Source of the DNA: Streptomyces xiaopingdaonensis
GTDB taxonomy: Bacteria > Actinomycetota > Actinomycetes > Streptomycetales > Streptomycetaceae
NCBI RefSeq assembly: GCF_000262345.1
Contig: NZ_AJTQ01000048.1
Location: 1 to 48,328, forward strand
Reading direction: 5' to 3'
Length of the DNA stretch: 48,328 nt
The translations under genes and the position numbers were made by a program. Below, one piece after another: positions 41,428-48,328 of the stretch (positions are counted from its first letter, which is position 1; the number at the start of each line of letters is the position of its first letter). Under the pieces are notes generated by a model. The model made no database searches and was not told where the DNA came from. It saw only the letters and a program-made list of their open reading frames with translations.

Positions 41428-43176
41428 GTGGACGTGCCGGTCTCGCGGGAATTCGCGCTGCTCGACGACGAGCCCGTCGCGCGGCAGGACGACGACGCCC
41501 TCGGTACCGGGCGCACTGCCCGACTCCTCGCCGAACTGGTGCTCTCCTCGCGGTCCTCGACGCCGTTCACACTGGCCGTCGAATCCGGCTGGGGTACCGG
41601 CAAGAGCAGCCTGATGCTGCTGCTGCGGCGCGAGTTGGACAAGGAAGAGGACGTCCGCACGGTCTGGTTCAACGCGTGGAGCTCGCCCGGAGCGGACGCG
41701 CTGGAGGGGCTCATCCGCACGGTCCTCGCCGGCTTCGACCGCCGCACGCTCCGGCGCAACCTGCGGAACCTCTCCGAACACTGCGGCACACGGCAGGCGT
41801 TGCGGCTGCTCTCCCTCCTCGCGGCCGTACCGCTCGGCGCGACGGCGGCGGTCGAGGAGACCTGGCGGCTCCTCTCCGCCAACCCCGAGTCCCGCAACCG
41901 CATGCAGGAGCGGATCAGGGACCTGACCCGCGAGTGGGCCGCGGGCGGGGAGCACGGCGAGCGGCTGCTGGTGGTCTTCGTCGACGACCTGGACCGCTGC
42001 TCCGAGGAGACGGTCCTCGCCGTCTGCGAGGCCGTCAAGGTCTACCTCGACGTCCCGCGCGTCGCCTTCGTCGTCGGATGCGACCGCTCGGCGCTCGACG
42101 CCAAGGGCCTGCTCCGCGAACTCTCTGCCGCGGGCGCGGCGTTCCTGGAGAAGGTGTTCCAGACGAGCTACCGCATGTCCGTCCCGGAGAAGGAAGAGGT
42201 GGAGGAGTTCGTCCGCCGGTGCCTGCGGAGGGCCGGCATCGAGCGGCTGCTCGACGACGAACACGTCTCGCTCATCGCCAACCGCTCCGGACGCAACCCG
42301 CGGCGCATCAAACGCCTCGTGAACGGGCTCGTCCTGGAGGCCCGACTCAACCCGCTGTGGCGCGACTTCGGCCCCGGCGCGGTGGGCACCCTGCTGCGCC
42401 TCCTGCTCGTCCAGCACCTCTACCCGGAGTTCTACCGCCTGTTCGCCCGGCGCGACGCCGCGTACCCGGGCCCCTTCACGGAGTTCACCGGGTACCGGGC
42501 CGTCCGCAACGCCCTCCTGCGCGGCGACGCCGCCGACCCGGCGCAGGTGAACGGCTTCTTCGCGGAACACGGGCTGCCCGAACCGGAGGGCGAACCCGCC
42601 ACGGTGCTCGGCGAGTTGGAGGAACGGCTGCCGACGGAGTTCCCCTCACTCGTCGAGGACCGCCCCTTCGTCACGCTCGTCGAGGACCTCAACGCCTCGC
42701 CGCACTGGGAGAAGGTCCTGGATCGGCTGGAGTGGAGCGACGGGCGGCAGGAGGAGCCCGCGCACCCGGAAGCGGAGCGCCCCGCCGCGACGGTCGAGGA
42801 GCCGCTGCTGGGGCGGCGGCTCCTGTGGATCGACGACAACCCGGCGAGCGTCACCCACGAGCGCCGGCACCTGGAGGCGCTCGGCGCCGACGTCGACGTG
42901 GTCCCCGACGAGGAGACGGCCAGGGCGCACCTGCGGCGCGGCCACCCGGACCTGCTCCTCTCCGACATCACCCGCGGAGGCGACAGGGCGGCAGGATTCG
43001 GAACGGTCCGCCGCCTCAAGGCCGACGGCTACAAGGGCCCCGTGCTCTTCTACACGGGCCGGGTCACGCCCGAGCGGGAGAGCCGGGCGAGGGAGCTCGG
43101 GGCACAGGTCACGGCCGACCCTTCCCGACTCCGCAGCGCCGTCCTGTGGTCGGCGGGCCGCGACGCACGCACCTGA
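41428..43176 (+). CDS. KAP-family P-loop NTPase fused to a receiver-like domain
   Basis: This 582-residue protein has a KAP NTPase at about residues 20-330, with Walker A SGWGTGKSS (residues 53-61) and Walker B LLVVFVDDLDRC (Asp186/Asp187). It also has VKVYLDVPRVAFVVGCDRSAL and the arginine-rich sensor SGRNPRRIKRLVN. A hydrophobic stretch LLSLLAAVPLGATAAV sits between the Walker motifs, where KAP proteins often carry membrane segments. After a linker, residues ~460-575 form a CheY-like receiver: RRLLWIDDNPASV (Asp469/Asp470), LLLSDITRG (Asp513) and VLFYTGR. The conserved Lys near the end of receivers is not evident, so it may be a pseudo-receiver. GTG 41428 follows GGAGGAG. KAP NTPases are linked to membrane complexes and phage defence; this fusion is unusual. 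Confidence 0.85.
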   Translation: MDVPVSREFALLDDEPVARQDDDALGTGRTARLLAELVLSSRSSTPFTLAVESGWGTGKSSLMLLLRRELDKEEDVRTVWFNAWSSPGADALEGLIRTVLAGFDRRTLRRNLRNLSEHCGTRQALRLLSLLAAVPLGATAAVEETWRLLSANPESRNRMQERIRDLTREWAAGGEHGERLLVVFVDDLDRCSEETVLAVCEAVKVYLDVPRVAFVVGCDRSALDAKGLLRELSAAGAAFLEKVFQTSYRMSVPEKEEVEEFVRRCLRRAGIERLLDDEHVSLIANRSGRNPRRIKRLVNGLVLEARLNPLWRDFGPGAVGTLLRLLLVQHLYPEFYRLFARRDAAYPGPFTEFTGYRAVRNALLRGDAADPAQVNGFFAEHGLPEPEGEPATVLGELEERLPTEFPSLVEDRPFVTLVEDLNASPHWEKVLDRLEWSDGRQEEPAHPEAERPAATVEEPLLGRRLLWIDDNPASVTHERRHLEALGADVDVVPDEETARAHLRRGHPDLLLSDITRGGDRAAGFGTVRRLKADGYKGPVLFYTGRVTPERESRARELGAQVTADPSRLRSAVLWSAGRDART

Positions 43177-43192
43177 GCCGGTCCCGCACGCG

Positions 43193-43588
43193 TCAGGCGG
43201 CGTCCCCGCGGGCCTCCGCGCGGCGCTTCTCCTTCAGGCGCGTGTTCTCCTTGCGCACCTCGGCCTGCGTCGCGCGCTCCGCCTGGAGCCACTCCGGGTT
43301 CTCGGCCTTGAGCGCGTCGATCTGCTCCGTGGTGAGCGCCTCGGTGACGCCGCCCCTGGCGAGCCCCGAGATCGAGACGCCGAGCTTCGCGGCGACGACG
43401 GGGCGCGGGTGCGGGCCCTTGGCGCGCAGCTCCCGCAGCCACTCGGGCGGATCGGCCTGCAGCGCGTCGAGCTCGCCGCGCGAGACGGGGCCCTCGCGGA
43501 ACTCGGCGGGGGTGGCCTCGAGGTACACACCCAGCTTCTTCGCCGCGGTCGCGGGCTTCATGGTCTGGGTGTTCTTCTGCGACGTCAT
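43193..43588 (-). CDS. DUF5997-family protein
   Basis: This 131-residue protein has two related units (KPATAAKKLGVYLEATPAEFREGPVSRGELDALQADPPEWLRELRAKGPHPRP and VAAKLGVSISGLARGGVTEALTTEQIDALKAENPEWLQAE), then a basic helical tail. Each unit contains an AAKLGV helix-turn-like start, possibly nucleic-acid binding. ATG 43588 has TACCCT six bases upstream, so the message is probably leaderless. It diverges from the LysR-sensor gene, an arrangement seen in other actinobacteria. Function unknown. Confidence 0.85.
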   Translation of the reverse strand: MTSQKNTQTMKPATAAKKLGVYLEATPAEFREGPVSRGELDALQADPPEWLRELRAKGPHPRPVVAAKLGVSISGLARGGVTEALTTEQIDALKAENPEWLQAERATQAEVRKENTRLKEKRRAEARGDAA

Positions 43589-43594
43589 GGTCCC

Positions 43595-43639
43595 AGGGTA
43601 TCCATCGCGTGCGGTGCTCCTCACCACGGCCGGTAACCT
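43595..43639. promoter_or_regulatory. Back-to-back -10 boxes of two apparently leaderless genes
   Basis: TACCCT on the minus strand (43600-43595) lies 6 bases before the DUF5997 ATG. TAACCT on the plus strand (43634-43639) lies 7 bases before the LysR-sensor GTG. Both fit TANNNT, and neither gene has a ribosome site. Confidence 0.55.
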
Positions 43640-43646
43640 GTACGGC

Positions 43647-44417
43647 GTGACTGGCTCGGACGCGTCCCCCTCTTTCCGGCTCGCCTACGTCCCCGGCGTC
43701 ACGCCGACGAAGTGGGTGCGGATCTGGCACGAGCGGCTGCCCGACGTCCCGCTCTCCCTCGTGCCGACCCCGGCCGCCGACGCGGAGGAACTGCTGCGGG
43801 AGCGTGCCGCCGACGCCGGCTTCCTGCGGCTGCCGGTCGACCGCGACGTCTTCAGCGCGATCCCGCTCTACACCGAGACGACCGTGGTCGTCGTCCCGAA
43901 GGAGCACGTCGTGACGGCCGTGGAGGAGGTCGGTGCCGAGGACCTGGCCGACGAGGTGATCCTCCACCCCCTCGACGACGTGCTCGGCTGGACGCCCGCC
44001 GGGCGGCCCGCGAGGGAGCGCCCCGCGACGACGGGCGACGCGGTGGAGCTGGTGGCGGCCGGGATCGGCGTTCTCGTCGTGCCGAAGTCGCTCGCCCGCC
44101 TCCACCACCGGCGGGACCTCACCTACCGTCCCGTCCCGGACGCGCCGCAGTCCCGGGTGGCGCTCGCCTGGCCGCAGGAGGCGACGACGGAACTCGTCGA
44201 GGACTTCATCGGGATCGTGCGCGGCCGCACACCCAACAGCACCCGCGGCCGCAACCCACCCGCGGCCCAGCCGAAGCCGAAGCCGAAGCCGAAGCCCGGG
44301 CCCCGGGGCGAACAGGGCGGCGCCCGGCGGCAGACCTCCGGCCATGCGAAGGGGCGGCGGCGCGGCCCGGCCGGCCGCGGGCGCCCCGGCCGGGGCAGGC
44401 CCCGCGGCCGTTCGTGA
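43647..44417 (+). CDS. LysR-type substrate-binding domain protein without a DNA-binding domain
   Basis: This 256-residue protein has a LysR effector fold from its first residues (FRLAYVPGVTPTKWVRIWHERLPDVPLSLVPTPAADAEELLRERAADAGFLRLPVD ... VVVVPKEHVV ... TGDAVELVAAGIGVLVVPKSLARLHHR). The winged helix normally placed before it is absent, and no in-frame start upstream could supply it. The last ~50 residues are low-complexity and strongly basic (PKPKPKPKPGPRG, then Arg/Gly-rich), which may bind nucleic acid. Expression looks leaderless (-10 at 43634). It ends 3 bp before the convergent lyase gene. Confidence 0.85.
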   Translation: MTGSDASPSFRLAYVPGVTPTKWVRIWHERLPDVPLSLVPTPAADAEELLRERAADAGFLRLPVDRDVFSAIPLYTETTVVVVPKEHVVTAVEEVGAEDLADEVILHPLDDVLGWTPAGRPARERPATTGDAVELVAAGIGVLVVPKSLARLHHRRDLTYRPVPDAPQSRVALAWPQEATTELVEDFIGIVRGRTPNSTRGRNPPAAQPKPKPKPKPGPRGEQGGARRQTSGHAKGRRRGPAGRGRPGRGRPRGRS

Positions 44418-44420
44418 CCC

Positions 44421-46943
44421 TCAGCGCAGGGTGGCCGTGAAGCTGCGGCCGTAGGCGTGGTGGGTGTCGACGAGCACCCGCGTCCCGCCGCGTCCCCTGC
44501 GCACCGTCACGGCCTCGTCGCCCTTCTCGAGGCGCAACGGCCGTCCGCGGACGAGGAGTTCGACGCTGTCCCGGCCCGTCGTCGGGTCGGAGACGGCGAC
44601 GTCGAGCCGCCCGTCCCGACGGCGCCGGAGAAGGACCGAAGCAGGACCGTCGATGCGCACGCCGGCCGCCTCGTGCGGGCCGCGCGTGAACGTGTTGGCC
44701 GCGGCGAGGCGGAGCCCGCGGTGGGTGAGCGCCTGGAGGCGCGGGGTGTTGGCGAGAATCCGCAGCGGGCCCCGCAGGTAGGAGCGGAGGGTGTGCGCGT
44801 CCGCGTGGGGCACGAGCGCGTACGCGTGCGCGGTGCGCGCTCCTGGCGGCTGCTCCACTGTGACGTCGAAGACGGACCGGACGGCCGGGGTGTCCGGGTT
44901 GGCGGTGCGGACGACCCGGCGGCTGCGTGTCACCACGTCGAGGCCGACCCGCACGGGGGGTGTGTCGAGGAGGACGTAGCCGACGGCGGTGCGCCGGGTG
45001 GCGTTGGCGTACCTGAGCAGCCGCAGGTCGCCGGAGCCGGGGCCGGTCCAGCGCCGGCCGTCGCGGAGGGTGCCGGTGACGGTGATCCGGTCGTCGGGGT
45101 GTGCGGTGCGCGCGTCGAGCGTCGTCGTGACGGCGCGGCCCGCCGGGTCGCCGATGTCCGCGGCGAGCACCACGATCTCGTCGTCGATTAGGAACCAGGA
45201 CTTCGTCGCCTGCGCGTTCCGGTAGACGGCGAAGTCGTCGGGCAGCTTCGCGCGGTCACGGAAGGCCACGTCGTCGGAGAGCACGAGGGAGGCGGCCCCG
45301 TACGGGCCGAGTACGGCGCCGCCCGAGTGCCGTGCGGTGCCGCGCGGGAAGTAGACGTAGGTGTTCTGCGACTCGGAGGAGGCCGTGAAGCGCAGCGGGT
45401 GCTCGGGGTTGTCGTAGTACGGCTTCCCGTAGAGCTCGGGCACGGTCCGGCGCTTCTCGGCGGGGACGGTGGTGCCCGCGAGGCGGTAGGGGGAGACGGT
45501 CGTGAAGTGGTCGACTCCGTACGACGCCTCCTGGTCCTCGCCCGAGAGGTAGAGGTGGTGCGCCCCGTCCCCCTGGAACCAGGGCATGAGGTTCTCGCCG
45601 CTCATGTACTCGTACTTGCTGATCCGCTCGGAGCTGCGGGCGAGCGCGAAGGCGTAGCCGGGCCTGCGGTGGACGGTGCGGTCCATCGCGTTGAAGGCCG
45701 TGCTGCGGGCCGGGGGGTTGAGGTCGGCGGCGGGGACGCCCTCGTCGGAGACGGTGTCGGCGTACCGCACGATGCTGAGCGGTGAGACGAACCCGGAGGG
45801 GTCGAGCTCGGCCCGCGCCGTCGTGTGCAGGTGCTTCACGTAGCTCCTCAGCGCGGCGGCCTCCTCGCCCGTCGAGAGCGAGGCGAGGTCGACGGCGGCC
45901 TCGGCGACCGGGAGGACGTCGGCGTACCCGCCGCCGGTGCGCGAGACGGCCCTCCCCTTGACGATCTCCATCAGCCAGCCCTCGAAGATCAGCGGCGCGA
46001 ACCCGTCGCGCAGCCAGCCGTGCACCACGGGGACGAGCTCCTCGTGCCGTGCGTATCCGGTGCCGTCGAGGAACTGGAGCGTCTGCACGACGCGGGTGAG
46101 GAGCCCCTTGCCGTAGGAGCCGGTGTAGGCGACGGAGGCGTGCTGGAGGAAGGAGCCGTCAGCGTAGTAGCCGTCGGTGACGCCGTGGACGAGGTGGTAC
46201 GGGTCGATGGTGGCGAGGACCGTCAACTGGTCGGCGACGGCCTTGCGGATGCGCGGCTCGTCGCCGGTGAGGGCGCCTTGGAGGAGGCGGTTGGTGGTGA
46301 TGTCGGCGAGGTTGGCGCCGGTGTGGAAGCGCGAGTCGAGGTCGACGTCGCCGTCGACGCCGTTGCGCAGGTACGCGTCCATCGAGTCGACGTAGGCGCC
46401 GGTCAACTCGGGCCGGTGCGCGGCCGCCTCGTCCCTGAGCAGCACGAGCGTGCGGGTGGCCTGCTGCGAGATGCCGATCTCCCAGACGAACCAGTTGCCG
46501 TAGTAGCCGCGGGACTGGTCGCCGTAGTGGTGCTCGTGGAGCCAGGCGAGGCCGTCGAGCACACGGCGCTGCACGGCGCGGTCGCCGTGCAGGTCCCCGG
46601 GGAGGCCGGGGGTGCGGGTCGCGAGGGCGATCTCCTGGAGCCGCCGGTGTGCGGTCTCCAACGCGGCCTCGTCGGAGCCGAGTTCCAGGCCGGCGAAGAG
46701 CTCGCCGGGCCCCGCCGCGTCCATCGCCGCCAGGTGCTCGCGTGCGTCCTTCGCGACGGCTGCGCGCTTCTCCGCCGTCTCCGGACGCGCGTTGCTCTCG
46801 GACGTGCCGGTGAGGAGCGTGACGGCGTTGGCGAGCAGGCGTTCTCCGTCCGCCTCCGCGGCGCTCGCGGAGCGGACCGGCAGCGCCGCCAGCAGACTCG
46901 CCGCCGAGGCGGAGAGCAGCAGACGTCTGCGGGTGATATCCAT
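44421..46943 (-). CDS. Exported polysaccharide lyase family 8 (hyaluronate/chondroitin/xanthan lyase type)
   Basis: This 840-residue enzyme has a twin-arginine signal (DITRRRLLLSASAASLLAALPVRSASA). The PL8 alpha/alpha toroid follows, with GYYGNWFVWEIGISQ, FHTGANLADI, GYYADGSFLQHASVAYTGSYGKG and SGENLMPWFQGDGAHHLYL, then the beta-sandwich domains. The likely catalytic residues are Asn211 (GANL), His268 and Tyr277; His and Tyr are nine apart as in bacterial hyaluronate lyases. Family members cleave hyaluronan, chondroitin sulfate or xanthan by beta-elimination. ATG 46943 has CGGAGG upstream. It lies 4.5 kb from the sulfatase/GH43-like genes and could supply them with oligosaccharides. Confidence 0.92.
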   Translation of the reverse strand: MDITRRRLLLSASAASLLAALPVRSASAAEADGERLLANAVTLLTGTSESNARPETAEKRAAVAKDAREHLAAMDAAGPGELFAGLELGSDEAALETAHRRLQEIALATRTPGLPGDLHGDRAVQRRVLDGLAWLHEHHYGDQSRGYYGNWFVWEIGISQQATRTLVLLRDEAAAHRPELTGAYVDSMDAYLRNGVDGDVDLDSRFHTGANLADITTNRLLQGALTGDEPRIRKAVADQLTVLATIDPYHLVHGVTDGYYADGSFLQHASVAYTGSYGKGLLTRVVQTLQFLDGTGYARHEELVPVVHGWLRDGFAPLIFEGWLMEIVKGRAVSRTGGGYADVLPVAEAAVDLASLSTGEEAAALRSYVKHLHTTARAELDPSGFVSPLSIVRYADTVSDEGVPAADLNPPARSTAFNAMDRTVHRRPGYAFALARSSERISKYEYMSGENLMPWFQGDGAHHLYLSGEDQEASYGVDHFTTVSPYRLAGTTVPAEKRRTVPELYGKPYYDNPEHPLRFTASSESQNTYVYFPRGTARHSGGAVLGPYGAASLVLSDDVAFRDRAKLPDDFAVYRNAQATKSWFLIDDEIVVLAADIGDPAGRAVTTTLDARTAHPDDRITVTGTLRDGRRWTGPGSGDLRLLRYANATRRTAVGYVLLDTPPVRVGLDVVTRSRRVVRTANPDTPAVRSVFDVTVEQPPGARTAHAYALVPHADAHTLRSYLRGPLRILANTPRLQALTHRGLRLAAANTFTRGPHEAAGVRIDGPASVLLRRRRDGRLDVAVSDPTTGRDSVELLVRGRPLRLEKGDEAVTVRRGRGGTRVLVDTHHAYGRSFTATLR

Positions 46944-47116
46944 GCGTCCTCCGGGCGGTGGTGGCTGCTGGCGGCCCGGAGTCAAGCAAAGCCCGCGCCG
47001 GCCGACAAGGCTCGCGGCGCACCGAGCCTGCGCAGCGGGGAATGTCGGGCGGGGAGCGGCAGTTGATCGTTGAGGCAACCGTGTCCGGACCGGCCGGCCC
47101 GGGGAGAGGAGTGACG

Positions 47117-47569
47117 ATGTCCGCTGACAGTCCGTTCGACGGCGAGTACGTGCCGAGCACCGCGCAGTGGGTGGCAGACCAGGTCGAGGAGTACGAGAGG
47201 AGCGGGGGCACCGAAGGCACGCAGATGCACGGCTACCCGACGGTCGTGCTGACGACGCTCGGCGCGAAGTCGGGCGTGGTGCGCAAGTCGCCGGTGATGC
47301 GGGTCTCCGACGGCGAACGGTACGCCGTCGTCGCCTCGTTGGGCGGGGCGCCCGACAACCCTTCGTGGTACGGCAACCTGCGTGCCCACCCCCGTGTGCG
47401 GCTCCAGGACGGGCCCGCGGTGCGCGAGTACACCGCGCGGGTCGCCGAGGGCGCGGAGCGGTCCGAGTGGTGGCAGCGGGCCGTCGACGCCTTCCCGCCG
47501 TACGCCGAGTACCAGGAGAAGACCGACCGGGTCATCCCCGTCGTCGTACTGGAGCCGGTCGGCGGGTGA
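47117..47569 (+). CDS. Nitroreductase/deazaflavin (F420)-dependent oxidoreductase family protein
   Basis: This 150-residue protein of the DDN-like split-barrel family reads YPTVVLTTLGAKSGVVRKSPVMRVSDGERYAVVASLGGAPDNPSWYGNLRAHPRVRLQDG, where the GxKSG loop and the NPxWYxNL motif bind the cofactor phosphates. It closes with AFPPYAEYQEKTDRVIPVVVLEP. It likely uses F420H2 to reduce small molecules. ATG 47117 has GGGGAGAGGAG upstream; GTG 47111 is an alternative. It diverges from the PL8 gene and converges on the HAD gene. Confidence 0.92.
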   Translation: MSADSPFDGEYVPSTAQWVADQVEEYERSGGTEGTQMHGYPTVVLTTLGAKSGVVRKSPVMRVSDGERYAVVASLGGAPDNPSWYGNLRAHPRVRLQDGPAVREYTARVAEGAERSEWWQRAVDAFPPYAEYQEKTDRVIPVVVLEPVGG

Positions 47570-47581
47570 AACGCGCGGTGC

Positions 47582-48247
47582 TCACCCGTCCTCGGTGATC
47601 CAGGCGTAGGCGCGCTCCGGCTCGAACTCCCGCTGCCCGCCGGGGAAGACGAGCCCGGCCGAGGCGAACCCGTCGCCCGGCACCGAAGGCACGGCCACAC
47701 ACCGCATCCCGGCGGCCCGCGCCGCCGCGACCCCGGTCCCGGCGTCCTCCACGACGACGCAGGAGCCCGGCGCGACGCCCAGCCGTCGCGCCGACTCCAG
47801 GAGGACGTCGGGCGCCGGCTTGCCGCGGGCCACCTCCTCCGCCGACACCCGCACGGGGAAGAGCCGCGCCAACCCCGACGACTCCAGCACCGCTTCGATC
47901 GCGGAGGGCGAGGACCCGGACGCGACGGCGAGCGGCGACCCGGCGGCGTGCAGCCGTTCGACGAGCCGCCGCATGCCGGCGAACGCCTCGGCGTGCGCGG
48001 CCAGTTCCAGATAGCGCCGGTTCTTCTCCGCGACGAGATCCTCGACGGGAGCTGGGAGGCCGTGTTCCTCCCGCAGCGTCTCCAACGTGTCACGTGTGCC
48101 GACGCCGAGGAAGCGGGTGTGCTGCTGCCAGGTGAAGCCGGGGACGCCGTGCGCGGCGAGGAGATCACGTCCGGCCGCGTAGTAGAGGGGCTCGGTGTCG
48201 ACGAGGGTGCCGTCGAGGTCGAAGACGACCGGTACGGGTGTGTGCAT
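47582..48247 (-). CDS. HAD-superfamily hydrolase (beta-phosphoglucomutase/PGP-like)
   Basis: This 221-residue phosphatase or phosphomutase has motif I VVFDLDGTLVDTEP (Asp10 nucleophile, Asp12 acid/base), motif II LAVASGSSPSAIE, the Lys in ARGKPAPDVLLESARRLG and motif IV CVVVEDAGTGVAAARAAGM. A helical C1 cap sits between motifs I and II. The substrate is not identifiable from sequence. It is convergent with the F420-type gene, 12 bp from its stop. Confidence 0.92.
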   Translation of the reverse strand: MHTPVPVVFDLDGTLVDTEPLYYAAGRDLLAAHGVPGFTWQQHTRFLGVGTRDTLETLREEHGLPAPVEDLVAEKNRRYLELAAHAEAFAGMRRLVERLHAAGSPLAVASGSSPSAIEAVLESSGLARLFPVRVSAEEVARGKPAPDVLLESARRLGVAPGSCVVVEDAGTGVAAARAAGMRCVAVPSVPGDGFASAGLVFPGGQREFEPERAYAWITEDG

Positions 48248-48328
48248 GGCTCCAGCATGCCGACCGCCCGAGGGCGGAGGCCGCGGCGGGGCCCGTCGTG
48301 CGCCCGCCGGCGGTCGGCCCGTCAGGAC

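Noticed and set aside
44221..44417. Lys-Pro and Arg-Gly repeats at the end of the LysR-like gene as a DNA repeat element
   Set aside because: The repeat is short and in frame with the protein; it reads as a low-complexity tail, not a mobile or CRISPR repeat.
1..48328. CRISPR arrays, tRNA or rRNA genes, replication origin
   Set aside because: No regularly spaced direct repeats, cloverleaf-like tRNA sequence with CCA-adjacent acceptor stems, rRNA segments or DnaA-box clusters were seen.

Overview
The window is about 48.3 kb of very GC-rich actinobacterial chromosome, almost certainly Streptomyces. The signs are strong third-position G/C bias, frequent GTG starts, TANNNT -10 boxes with leaderless starts, an XRE/DUF397/ATPase (whiJ-like) trio, a SigB/SigF-type sigma factor, twin-arginine signal peptides, and a formylglycine-generating enzyme with its two catalytic cysteines at positions 272 and 277, as known for S. 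coelicolor. Nearly every base is explained by about 40 ordinary genes. Three broken genes are visible: an IS982-type transposase, an aminoglycoside-phosphotransferase-like gene and a VOC/glyoxalase-like gene. No tRNA, rRNA or CRISPR array was seen.

Layout. 1-480 is the 3' end of an AztD-like zinc metallochaperone gene. 755-7450 is an alpha-xyloside utilisation cluster (LacI repressor, sugar ABC importer, YicI-type GH31 alpha-xylosidase). 7449-8636 is a 1.19-kb element bounded by 24-bp perfect inverted repeats that holds a wrecked IS982 transposase and an intact DHFR/RibD-like gene. 8802-13063 holds a FUSC-family membrane protein, a SigB/F-type sigma factor and the whiJ-like trio. 13270-19105 is a peptide-use cluster (IclR regulator, OPT transporter, M29/NicX-like metalloenzyme, proline-iminopeptidase-like hydrolase, TetR). 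19215-25794 holds TetR/NAD(P)-binding protein, thioesterase, LLM flavoprotein, a membrane protein/winged-helix pair, a phosphotransferase pseudogene and L-2-hydroxyglutarate oxidase.

26016-30045 contains an NB-ARC/TPR protein facing a radical SAM/SPASM maturase that is translationally coupled to a 50-residue precursor-like peptide. The end of that peptide reads as three consecutive cyclophane triplets (FSN-WNS-WSD), a small RiPP system. 30116-31825 is a TauE/SafE permease with a divergent AraC regulator.

31859-39927, probably together with the polysaccharide lyase at 44421-46943, looks like a sulfated-glycan or sulfate-ester utilisation locus. It has a ROK regulator as first gene of an SsuABC-type importer operon, a divergent sulfatase plus formylglycine-generating enzyme, a Tat-exported GH43-like protein and a Tat-exported PL8 lyase. 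The ROK gene and the GH43-like gene share an unusual promoter/operator module, which ties them into one regulon.

41428-43176 encodes a KAP-type P-loop NTPase fused to a receiver-like domain. It is followed by a divergent, apparently leaderless pair: a DUF5997 protein and a LysR-type sensor domain lacking its DNA-binding part. The window closes with a deazaflavin-dependent-type oxidoreductase and a HAD phosphatase. Function calls rest on family recognition from translated sequence; promoters, operators and terminators are pattern-based.
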